Shown here: positions 1 to 7,815 of the stretch, one piece after another
Layout of the letters: each line of letters starts with the position of its first letter
Position numbering within the stretch: position 1 is the first letter of the stretch
Assembly: GCA_002418725.1 (NCBI GenBank)
Contig: DIER01000008.1
Span: 2,621 to 53,100, forward strand
Direction of reading: 5' to 3'
Length of the DNA stretch: 50,480 nucleotides
Origin: Acholeplasmataceae bacterium UBA5769
GTDB taxonomy: Bacteria > Bacillota_I > Bacilli_A > Acholeplasmatales > Acholeplasmataceae
The notes under the pieces: generated by a model
The model's input: only the letters and a program-made list of their open reading frames with translations
The model's database searches: none
Told to the model about the DNA's origin: nothing
Position numbers and translations under genes: made by a program

Positions 1-830
1 GAATATATCCTCCAGTCAGCCATAAAGTCATCTTTTATACCCTTCTTTGGTATATCAAAACGGATATCCTTAAATTTATACGCCTTACCATCATAGAACA
101 CCATATTCTCGGATGCCTTAGACGTATCGCCAAATCCATACCCTAAATTAAAACCGACCGTATGACCGTCTTGTTCACCACTTAAACTCGACCAATACCA
201 CGTGTTTTTATATGTCCAGACCCCGCGGCCCCAATCTAAAACCCCATAGGCTTGATCCATATCATAAACTTTAGATCCAACATTGATTTTTCCCGAAGCC
301 TTCAATAGATTAATCTTTTGATTATAGTAAAAATGTTTCGGCTTATGAAACGGGGTGACAATCACCATGGATTCTTTCATCGATGGTTCTAAGACGATAT
401 CAGCGACTAAAGGTTCATCCTTGTCAAAATGCGGTATCTCAACATGAATGAATCGTTTTTGATCTATAACTTTAAACTCAATGACTTGATGTGCTTTATG
501 AAAGATGACGTCTCCTTCATCTGAACGACTTGGCATACCTAGTTTCCCATTTGAAAACCAACCCATCTTCGTTTTGGTAAGTTCACTGGGTTTTGTAAAA
601 TCAAATAACGTAACCGATGTTAGCCACATGTATGAGTTATCAGCAACCGTAACTGCGATACCCATCGTATCATGACCTATAAAGTAATAGTCCCACTCTT
701 TGATACGGAAACCTTTCACTTTGATATGACTTCGGTCATAGATTTTAACAAGTTTTGTCGCATACCCTGCTTCATTGAGTAACCCTTGCTCATTTAATAA
801 ACGTCCCTCTTTGAGTTGATGTTCTTTCAT
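1..830 (-). CDS. DUF2804 family protein, C-terminus cut by the window edge
   Basis: The open frame runs from an ATG at 830-828 off the left edge of the window; 276 residues are visible and the C-terminus is missing. The start is supported by AGGTGA a few bases upstream. The N-terminus begins with GRLLNEQGLLNEAGYA, and later stretches such as IKEWDYYFIG, a DWGRG(V)W motif and VGFNLGYGFGDTSKASEN are the conserved blocks I associate with the DUF2804 family, whose members are about 330-340 residues. No signal peptide is seen, so it is probably cytoplasmic. The biochemical role of the family is not known to me. It diverges from the helicase gene, sharing a 132 bp intergenic region that contains a small inverted repeat (TATCCT...AGGATA at 843-861). 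Confidence 0.85.
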   Translation of the reverse strand, partial: MKEHQLKEGRLLNEQGLLNEAGYATKLVKIYDRSHIKVKGFRIKEWDYYFIGHDTMGIAVTVADNSYMWLTSVTLFDFTKPSELTKTKMGWFSNGKLGMPSRSDEGDVIFHKAHQVIEFKVIDQKRFIHVEIPHFDKDEPLVADIVLEPSMKESMVIVTPFHKPKHFYYNQKINLLKASGKINVGSKVYDMDQAYGVLDWGRGVWTYKNTWYWSSLSGEQDGHTVGFNLGYGFGDTSKASENMVFYDGKAYKFKDIRFDIPKKGIKDDFMADWRIY

Positions 831-934
831 ATGTTCACCTGCTATCCTTAGTTTTAGGATACTCCAAAAAATAAAAATGTGTGTCATCCACGTATTATTC
901 AGCCCATCATCCCCACAGATTGTGCTATCTGAAG

Positions 935-940
935 TATAAT
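935..940 (+). promoter_or_regulatory. -10 box for helicase operon
   Basis: A perfect TATAAT lies just upstream of the helicase gene. A convincing -35 hexamer at 16-18 bp is not visible. A transcript starting about 6-7 bp downstream would begin almost at the ATG at 951, which favours translation from the second ATG at 963. Confidence 0.5.
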
Positions 941-962
941 AAAAGTATAGATGAGGGACCAT

Positions 963-3308
963 ATGAGAAGCTACAGAGTCGGTGTGGGTGAACTCGTTTC
1001 CTTTCTTTACGCAAGCGGAGATTTATCCTCTGAAACATTTCAAAATGTTTCTTTGCTTGAAGGAACCAAAGCTCACCAATATGTTCAAAGTCAATATCGT
1101 TCAAAAGATGAAGCTGAGGTTAATATCAGCTATCTTTATCAACGTGACGAATACGAAGTCCTACTTCAAGGGAGAATAGATGGTCTTATTTATATCGATG
1201 ACAAACGTTGGATTGAAGAAATCAAGTCCACACGTTTTTCCATATTCAGTGATGATTTCAAAGAAAACAACGAGCACTTCGCACAACTCAAAATGTATGC
1301 CTACATGTATTTAAAAAACATGAGCTTAGATGATATCGAAGGACGCATCACATACATACAACTCTCCGATTATAAAATGCGTCATTTCAACTATTTCTTT
1401 GACGTAGATGTGCTTAAACCCTTCTTTGAAAGTTCTATGCGTTTATACATCCAATGGCTAGACAAACTTTACGCCCATCTCGACCGTAAAAGAGATTCCC
1501 TAGAGAAACTCTACTTTCCTTTTGATCGTTATAGAAGAGGACAACGCGAAATGATGACCGCTGTCTATCAAACCATGAAAGATCAAGACATTTTATTTTC
1601 TATCGCTCCAACAGGCATTGGTAAAACGATGGCTTCCCTTTTCGCAACCCTGAAATCTTTATCTGAAGACAATCAAAAAATCTTTTATCTTTCGGCAAAA
1701 ACGCAAGGTAAAAAAGTAGCTCTTGACAGTATGGATATTTTACATGAAGCAGGCTTAGAAACGAAGACGTTAGAAATAACATCGAAGGATGTGACCTGTT
1801 TTCTAGAGAAAAGGGAATGTGATCCTGAAAAATGTCCTTTTGCTAAAGGCTTCTTCGATCGCCTTAACACAGCGATGCAAGATATTTTTGATCATGAAAC
1901 GTTGATGACACGAAGCGTGGTTGAAGCGTACGCACGAAAACATACCGTTTGTCCATTTGAATTTTCTCTTTATGTCTCCTATTACGTTGATGTCATCATC
2001 TGTGACTATAATTACGCCTTTGACCCCCGCATTCACCTGATTCGTTACTTTGATGATTCCAGTTTTAAACCTCTTCTTTTGGTAGATGAAGCTCACAACA
2101 TGATATCTCGGTCTAGAGATATGTATTCTGCAACGTTGATCAGATCTGATTTTATCGTTTTAAGGAAAGCAGCATCCAAATTGAAACCCACCATCCGAAA
2201 CGCTGTTAAAAAATGTTTAGATCAATTCGATACCTACGTTGAACAACTTACATATAAACCTTTTCTATCTTTTCAAAGTTTAGATCCATCCTTCTTAGAC
2301 GAGGTTTATCACTTGATGAAAAAAATTGAAAATGCCCTTAAGGAAATGCCTAAATATCCTAGAAAAACAGAAGTGATGGATATCTATTTGCAGCTTTTAA
2401 GTTTTTCAATCATTCATGAGTTTTATAACGATACCTATGTCACCAACATTGAAAAGATAGGTGAAGACGATATGGCTGTCACGCTTCAATGCTTAGACGC
2501 CAGTGAATTCATCTACGATACGATCAAAAATAAAGCGTATGGCAGTGTATTCTTCTCAGCAACACTGATTCCCATCGAATACTATAAGGAACTCATCGCG
2601 AGCGGCTACGGAGAAACACTCAAGATCCGTTCACCTTTTGATCCAAAACGATTAAAACTCATCGTTATGAATCAAATCAATACGAGGTATCAAAGCCGTG
2701 ATGCTTCTAAACATCAAATTGTTGAAACCATTGAAGCTGTGATCAACGCTAAAAAAGGAAATTACATTGTTTTCTTCCCTTCTTACCAATACATGAACCA
2801 AATCATCGATGAGCTCCCTTCAGACCTTCCTTGTGATTTGATCATCCAACATCGCGACATGGAGACACATTTACGTGATTTAGTTCTAGAAAGATTTAAA
2901 GCTTACAACGAACGTTCACAACTCGCCTTCTTTGTCATGGGTGGGATGTTTGCTGAAGGGATCGATTATGTAGGTGATATGCTTTCAGGTGTGATCATCG
3001 TTGGTGTTGGACTGCCTATGATCAGTGAGTCAAATCATCAACTTAAAGACTACTACGATAAAACATTCGGTAAAGGCTTTGAATATGCCTATACTTATCC
3101 AGGTATGAATAAAGTGATTCAAGCCGTTGGAAGAGTCATCAGACGTGATGAAGACTACGGTATTGCCATTTTAATCGATGATCGTTTTACGACCAAGAGT
3201 TATTTAAGTTTATTTCCACCCGAATGGAAATCATACGATGTTGTCAAAAAGCCGAAAGATTTAGCGCCTATCCTTTCATCTTTTTGGGCATCATTTAAGG
3301 AGGAATAA
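963..3308 (+). CDS. ATP-dependent helicase, XPD/DinG (Rad3) type, with N-terminal PD-(D/E)XK nuclease domain
   Basis: The 781-residue protein has a RecB/Cas4-like nuclease domain in about the first 180 residues (GRIDGL followed by EEIKST, the D...ExK signature). The rest is a superfamily 2 helicase: Walker A APTGIGKT near residue 215, DEAH box (LLVDEAHN) near 376, and motif VI QAVGRVIRR near 720. Four cysteines at about 279, 286, 291 and 330 match the 4Fe-4S ligands of XPD/DinG helicases. It probably unwinds and cuts damaged DNA. An ATG also exists at 951, but only the ATG at 963 has a spaced GAGGG ribosome site. The SRAP gene follows after 2 bp, so the two are almost certainly co-transcribed and act in DNA repair. 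Confidence 0.9.
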   Translation: MRSYRVGVGELVSFLYASGDLSSETFQNVSLLEGTKAHQYVQSQYRSKDEAEVNISYLYQRDEYEVLLQGRIDGLIYIDDKRWIEEIKSTRFSIFSDDFKENNEHFAQLKMYAYMYLKNMSLDDIEGRITYIQLSDYKMRHFNYFFDVDVLKPFFESSMRLYIQWLDKLYAHLDRKRDSLEKLYFPFDRYRRGQREMMTAVYQTMKDQDILFSIAPTGIGKTMASLFATLKSLSEDNQKIFYLSAKTQGKKVALDSMDILHEAGLETKTLEITSKDVTCFLEKRECDPEKCPFAKGFFDRLNTAMQDIFDHETLMTRSVVEAYARKHTVCPFEFSLYVSYYVDVIICDYNYAFDPRIHLIRYFDDSSFKPLLLVDEAHNMISRSRDMYSATLIRSDFIVLRKAASKLKPTIRNAVKKCLDQFDTYVEQLTYKPFLSFQSLDPSFLDEVYHLMKKIENALKEMPKYPRKTEVMDIYLQLLSFSIIHEFYNDTYVTNIEKIGEDDMAVTLQCLDASEFIYDTIKNKAYGSVFFSATLIPIEYYKELIASGYGETLKIRSPFDPKRLKLIVMNQINTRYQSRDASKHQIVETIEAVINAKKGNYIVFFPSYQYMNQIIDELPSDLPCDLIIQHRDMETHLRDLVLERFKAYNERSQLAFFVMGGMFAEGIDYVGDMLSGVIIVGVGLPMISESNHQLKDYYDKTFGKGFEYAYTYPGMNKVIQAVGRVIRRDEDYGIAILIDDRFTTKSYLSLFPPEWKSYDVVKKPKDLAPILSSFWASFKEE

Positions 3309-3310
3309 TT

Positions 3311-3994
3311 ATGTGTGGACGATTTACCATCACCGTTGACCTCGAAGATTTACGTGTCTACTTAGAAGAACATTATCAAATTCAAGATTTAAAACAATCC
3401 TTTGATCTCCCTAGGTTTAACGTTTCCCCGGGACAAGATGTCATCACGATTATCAATGATGGGGCGAAAAACAGAGTGGGAACCTTACGTTGGGGACTTG
3501 TACCATCATTTGCTAAGGATGAAAAAATCGGCTATCAAATGATCAATGCGAAAGCTGAAACACTGCATTCTAAACCCAGTTTTTTACCCTCTTTTACATC
3601 GAAAAGATGTGTGATTTTAGCCGATAGTTTTTATGAATGGAAACGTATGGATGGTGAAAAACAACCCATGCGTATCCAGAAGAAAGATGAAAAAATATTT
3701 CCTATGGCTGGCTTATGGAGTACCTTTGTCAAACCAGATGGATCAAAACTACACACATGTACCATCATCACCACTGAAGGAAATGCCTTAATGAAAGATA
3801 TCCACGACCGGATGCCTGTTATCTTAGATGATGATGCCATGAAAACATGGTTAAATCCAAGAATCACAAATCTCTATGAACTGTCACAACTGTTAAAGCC
3901 ATATGATTCAAATCGGATGAAGGCTTATGCGGTTTCAACATTTGTGAATGCATCCAAAAACGAATCACCCGATTGCATCAAACCCTTAAGATGA
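3311..3994 (+). CDS. SRAP/HMCES-family protein (YedK-like abasic-site crosslinker)
   Basis: The 227-residue protein starts MCGRF, so Cys2 becomes the catalytic N-terminal residue after Met removal. NAKAET (near residue 80), FYEWKR (near 107) and HDRMPVIL (near 165) supply the Asn, Glu and His of the SRAP active site, all intact. In YedK and HMCES this enzyme forms a thiazolidine link with abasic sites in single-stranded DNA, shielding them from cleavage. The ribosome site AAGGAGG overlaps the end of the helicase gene 2 bp upstream. Coupling with a helicase-nuclease suggests a lesion-processing operon, which is inference. The stop codon TGA lies inside the terminator stem. Confidence 0.95.
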   Translation: MCGRFTITVDLEDLRVYLEEHYQIQDLKQSFDLPRFNVSPGQDVITIINDGAKNRVGTLRWGLVPSFAKDEKIGYQMINAKAETLHSKPSFLPSFTSKRCVILADSFYEWKRMDGEKQPMRIQKKDEKIFPMAGLWSTFVKPDGSKLHTCTIITTEGNALMKDIHDRMPVILDDDAMKTWLNPRITNLYELSQLLKPYDSNRMKAYAVSTFVNASKNESPDCIKPLR

Positions 3995-4017
3995 TTCCAC
4001 GTTGAATCATCTTTTTT
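3989..4017 (+). terminator. Rho-independent terminator of the helicase-SRAP operon
   Basis: Perfect 9 bp stem AGATGATTC / GAATCATCT with a 6 nt loop, followed by a T run. The stem includes the SRAP stop codon. Confidence 0.9.
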
Positions 4018-4028
4018 CTACAAAAATA

Positions 4029-4058
4029 AAAACTAGAACTCGGTCAAGTTCTAGTTTT
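4029..4058 (-). terminator. Terminator of the GH3 gene, possibly bidirectional
   Basis: 12 bp perfect stem AAAACTAGAACT / AGTTCTAGTTTT with loop CGGTCA, 6 bp past the GH3 stop. On the minus strand it is followed by a U-rich tail. Together with the preceding hairpin it insulates two convergent operons. Confidence 0.88.
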
Positions 4059-4064
4059 CTATAT

Positions 4065-7000
4065 TTATTGATGTTTGATTAATTCAATACGTTTAATGTT
4101 CAAGCCACTCGCGTGTGCCTTAAAGGTTAATCGTTTGATACCTTCGGTTAAAACAACCTGTGATGCAATATCAAACCATTTACCTCCCGTACCTTTGGTT
4201 GTGAGGGTAGATAGTACAACATCTTCTGCTAAAATTGAAAATGGCAACTGTGATAATTCGGATGCATCCGATGCAATCGATAATTCAACGATGTATTTTC
4301 CATAGGTCTTAATCTCGATAGCAAATGAGATTAATCCATTTTTCATCATCGATACATAGCCGTCTTTAAACTCGATAAAACGATTGTGCCAGGTGGGTTC
4401 GATAAGATTTAAACCCGTTTTTCCCCACGCAACATCCGAGATAGCGAGTGGATGATCTGTATGGATATCTTCTAATTGGAAAGACTCGCGATGGATATGA
4501 CGCTTACGATTGGTAAATATATACTGGTTTTGTGCTTGATGGTTAATCAAAGAAACCGTTGTTGTATGGGCGTTACGCTTCACATGATAGGACGTGTTCG
4601 CTTCCAGTTCAAACGTTAAATTGAAATGATCGTACGTCTCAAGTTCATAATGTGTCTTTCTTTCATCAAAAGATTCGAGTTCAATCCCGTTGACGAAAAC
4701 CTTTTTCAACACAGGAAGCGGGAACAGATTAGGCTTTTGTTCAACTTTTTGTCCCATCATGTGTTGATATCTAGACGATTGTAAGATGAATGAAATGATG
4801 TTTTTAGCAACTTCTTGAGCTTCACCTTTGGTCATTTTGTTTTCTTCGATAGCCTGCATAAAGTTATCCCCTAAAGAATTACCTTTCGCATCCACGACAA
4901 CCATGTATAAATCGCCTTGTGCTTTGATCATTGATTTGATGTTGGTTCGTGATCCTTCATCTTGATCGTCATTCATCTTCGCCCACCAATCGGTCATGAC
5001 AATGCCTTTAAATTGCCATTCATGACGGATGACGCGTGCAATTAAATCAAAATTACCCGCTGCCCAAATCCCGTTAATTGGATTATAAGACGTCATGATC
5101 GCTCTTGCTTTCGCCTTCTTTACTGCGATTTCAAAGCCTTTTAAATAGATCTCACGAATTGCTCGTTCGCTTGCGATACTGTCTGCATCAAAGCGACGAT
5201 ATTCTTGGTTGTTTAAAGCGATATGTTTAATGGTTCCTGTCACACCAGCACTTTGAAGTCCGTTCACGACAGCTGCACCCATAAGACCGGTTAACATCGG
5301 GTCTTCAGAGAAATACTCAAAGTTTCTGCCACAAAGCGGATGACGATGAATGTTCATGCCGGGTCCAAGTAAAATATCAACGTTATAACCAACCATTTCA
5401 AGACCTACACCATAATATAAAGCCTCAACAAGTTTTGTATTAAAGGTTGATGCTAAAAGTGTACCATTGGGCATAGAGGTTGCTTGCAAACCAGAATCCA
5501 TGCGAATCCCTGATGGACCATCCGCACAACATAAAACAGGTAACCCTAATGCTTCTAGCGAATCTGTTGTTCCACCAAACGCTGAAGCAGTTCCTGGTGT
5601 AACTTTAGGTGAAGACATGCCTTCACCGCGGACGATTTCTGCTAAAGCCTCTAAAGACATTTCACTGACGAGATCTTCAACGGTTGCTTTTTCTTCAAAA
5701 ACATCTTTAAGGGTGATGTTTTTCCCTTTAGCTTTTAATGTCTTGGGTAAAAAAGAATCGATTTTTTCTTTAAGGTTCACACTTCTTAAAGGAACATCTT
5801 CATAAGATGGCACCATAACACCATCCATTTCAACCGGTTTTAAACGTTGAAAAGCTTTCACAGGACGTAAAACTTCTTCTAACTTTTCTAACATGATGGT
5901 TTCTTTAACCTCATAATCAACGGTGTGGAACACACGCGTGACATCGGTTGAAAACTGAATGGTATATGTTCCTTTTTCTAAAACATAACTGGATGCATGT
6001 CCTGTCAAACCGACTTCATCATAAGATGCAAAATCATATGGGTCAAGATGAAAACTTAAAACCTCAGCTTCACCCGGTTTAAGTACGCCAGTCTTTTCAA
6101 AAGCTACCAATACTTTCTTAGGTTTTCCTAAAAGCCCTTGCGGTTGTGAGACGTAAACCTGAACCACTTCCTTACCAGGAAATGTGCCTGTGTTTTTAAC
6201 CTTCACCGTCATGTTTAAGTGTGGTTTCGTTTCTACATGAACCACTTGATATGAGAACTGCGTATATGAAAGTCCATAGCCAAAAGGATAACGGACAGCT
6301 TTTTCGTTAAAGGTAGAAAAATAACGGTATCCCACATAAATATCTTCATCATAAATAGATTCATCATGTCCACCAAACGTTTTGGTCGATGGATAATCAT
6401 CGATATGATAAGTGATTGTATCTGGTAGTTTGCCCGACGGTGCGACCAAACCTGTTAATACATCAACAGCAGCTCTACCGCCCTCTTGACCACCATGCCA
6501 AACATATAAAACGGCTTGAACTGGATAACGATCCATAAAGGACATATCCATCACGTTACCCGTATTTAAGAGCACAATCACCGATTCAAAAACATCAGTT
6601 ACTTTCTTTAACATGTCTTCTTCGCCAGAAGACAAACGATAAGACCCTTCGGTTTCGCTGTTATCACGGTCTTCTCCAGCTGTTCTTCCAATCACTACAA
6701 CAGCGACATCAGAAACTTTTCTCGCATCGTTAACCATCTCTTCGGTTAAAGGCATTTCAACCTGACTCCAGGGTTCGCTTGCCCAAAAACCAGATCCTGC
6801 ATTAAAGGGGTGTTCTTGTTGCCACACACGGTATTGATGAAGTAATTCATCATTTACTTTGACATATGGGTTCTCCAAAAATGCATCGATGATCGATGTT
6901 ACACGGTCAACATTGACCAATCCACCTGATCCTGTACCACTCTTGTAATAATCGGTTTGAATACGACCAAAAACAGAAATGGTTTGATCAATGAGTGGAA

Positions 7001-7121
7001 GGACATGATTATCATTTTTTAGTAAAACAATACCTTCGGTTGCTGCAAGTCTTGATAAATCTTTTAAGCCCACAACAGGCTTTGCTTTTTCACTTTTTAA
7101 ACGCTCTAAATAATTTTTCAT
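4065..7121 (-). CDS. GH3 beta-glycosidase (beta-glucosidase type) with inverted domain order
   Basis: The 1018-residue protein lacks a signal peptide, so it is likely cytoplasmic. The domains are permuted relative to most GH3 enzymes. The (alpha/beta)6 domain with the acid/base motif GEDRDNSETEGS (near residue 155) comes first, then a fibronectin-III-like domain (about 290-390). The TIM barrel follows (about 440-830) with KHIALNNQE and the nucleophile motif VMTDWW near 710. A C-terminal beta-rich region (about 840-1018) resembles a carbohydrate-binding module. This order is known from some beta-glucosidases of rumen Firmicutes. It probably hydrolyses imported beta-glucosides. The ATG at 7121 is chosen over upstream GTG/ATG codons because GAGAGGTG precedes it. 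The gene stands alone, behind a promoter carrying a palindrome and a near-cre site. Confidence 0.9.
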   Translation of the reverse strand: MKNYLERLKSEKAKPVVGLKDLSRLAATEGIVLLKNDNHVLPLIDQTISVFGRIQTDYYKSGTGSGGLVNVDRVTSIIDAFLENPYVKVNDELLHQYRVWQQEHPFNAGSGFWASEPWSQVEMPLTEEMVNDARKVSDVAVVVIGRTAGEDRDNSETEGSYRLSSGEEDMLKKVTDVFESVIVLLNTGNVMDMSFMDRYPVQAVLYVWHGGQEGGRAAVDVLTGLVAPSGKLPDTITYHIDDYPSTKTFGGHDESIYDEDIYVGYRYFSTFNEKAVRYPFGYGLSYTQFSYQVVHVETKPHLNMTVKVKNTGTFPGKEVVQVYVSQPQGLLGKPKKVLVAFEKTGVLKPGEAEVLSFHLDPYDFASYDEVGLTGHASSYVLEKGTYTIQFSTDVTRVFHTVDYEVKETIMLEKLEEVLRPVKAFQRLKPVEMDGVMVPSYEDVPLRSVNLKEKIDSFLPKTLKAKGKNITLKDVFEEKATVEDLVSEMSLEALAEIVRGEGMSSPKVTPGTASAFGGTTDSLEALGLPVLCCADGPSGIRMDSGLQATSMPNGTLLASTFNTKLVEALYYGVGLEMVGYNVDILLGPGMNIHRHPLCGRNFEYFSEDPMLTGLMGAAVVNGLQSAGVTGTIKHIALNNQEYRRFDADSIASERAIREIYLKGFEIAVKKAKARAIMTSYNPINGIWAAGNFDLIARVIRHEWQFKGIVMTDWWAKMNDDQDEGSRTNIKSMIKAQGDLYMVVVDAKGNSLGDNFMQAIEENKMTKGEAQEVAKNIISFILQSSRYQHMMGQKVEQKPNLFPLPVLKKVFVNGIELESFDERKTHYELETYDHFNLTFELEANTSYHVKRNAHTTTVSLINHQAQNQYIFTNRKRHIHRESFQLEDIHTDHPLAISDVAWGKTGLNLIEPTWHNRFIEFKDGYVSMMKNGLISFAIEIKTYGKYIVELSIASDASELSQLPFSILAEDVVLSTLTTKGTGGKWFDIASQVVLTEGIKRLTFKAHASGLNIKRIELIKHQ

Positions 7122-7142
7122 AGGCACCTCTCTCATCACACA

Positions 7143-7161
7143 TTTCCATTATAAATGGAAA
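7143..7161 (-). promoter_or_regulatory. Palindromic operator candidate overlapping the GH3 -10 box
   Basis: TTTCCATT-ATA-AATGGAAA, two perfect 8 bp arms. On the minus strand it contains a TATAAT (7148-7153), so a bound repressor would block the GH3 promoter. Confidence 0.55.
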
Positions 7162-7178
7162 CGAAAAATAATGCTACT

Positions 7179-7193
7179 TTTAATCGTTTTCAA
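7179..7193 (-). promoter_or_regulatory. Near-cre site and TTGAAA -35 candidate of the GH3 promoter
   Basis: TGAAAACGATTAAA (minus strand, 7192-7179) matches the CcpA consensus TGWAANCGNTNWCA at 13 of 14 positions. It overlaps a TTGAAA hexamer (7193-7188) lying 17 bp upstream of a TATTTT. Which of two possible -10 boxes is used cannot be decided by eye. Confidence 0.45.
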
Positions 7194-7197
7194 TCAG

Positions 7198-7225
7198 AAA
7201 AAACACACACCTTTCGATGTGTGTT
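7198..7225 (-). terminator. Terminator of the RND-TetR operon
   Basis: On the minus strand AACACACA, an 8 nt loop and TGTGTGTT are followed by a run of T, immediately after the TetR stop. Confidence 0.85.
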
Positions 7226-7230
7226 CTTTC

Positions 7231-7815
7231 TTAGTATTTCACTATTCTCACGATTTCTTGATAAAGAAGTTCTAAAAGCTCTTCTTCACTAAAAGGTGTT
7301 TCGCCGTTAATAAATTGAAACATTAACCCACTGATCAACGCACGAATCAAGAAAGGTGTTTCTTTACGTGGTTCTCGCATCGGGTAAATACCTTCTACAA
7401 CACCTAAGTACATGATACTTGAAAATCTTTCTTCCATCGCTTTTTGAATAGCATTGATTTCATCTTTTAGTTCAAGATCAATGCGCACACCTTGGTGATG
7501 TGGTGCATTCATGATCGCTTCCATGATGGATCTCGCATCCTTCATGACAACGAGTGTTCTTTTTAATTCTTCAAGAAGTGCACCTTTGAAATCCATCACA
7601 CTTAAGTCAGCAAGTAAAATCTTTTCATAATGCTTGAGTAAATGTCGGTAGGTTTCAATAATCATCTGTTCCTTACTTTCAAAATACTCATAAACGGTTG
7701 ATTTACCAATATCCGCATCCTGCGCTATTTTTGATAACGCAATACTTTGTAAATCTTCACCTTTTTTAATGTATTCAACTAAGGTTTGAAGCAATCTTTC
7801 TTTAGCGGTCAGCAT
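7231..7815 (-). CDS. TetR/AcrR-family transcriptional repressor
   Basis: This 194-residue protein has an N-terminal helix-turn-helix (residues about 24-50, IAQDADIGKSTVYEYFESKE), the classic TetR DNA-binding signature. Its variable C-terminal helical domain would sense a ligand. The start at 7815 has a clear GGAGG site and overlaps the end of the RND gene by 14 bp, so translation is probably coupled. As the second gene of the pump operon, it most likely represses the pump and itself through the GC-rich palindrome at 11206-11221. This is inference from position and from the usual TetR-efflux arrangement. Confidence 0.92.
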   Translation of the reverse strand: MLTAKERLLQTLVEYIKKGEDLQSIALSKIAQDADIGKSTVYEYFESKEQMIIETYRHLLKHYEKILLADLSVMDFKGALLEELKRTLVVMKDARSIMEAIMNAPHHQGVRIDLELKDEINAIQKAMEERFSSIMYLGVVEGIYPMREPRKETPFLIRALISGLMFQFINGETPFSEEELLELLYQEIVRIVKY

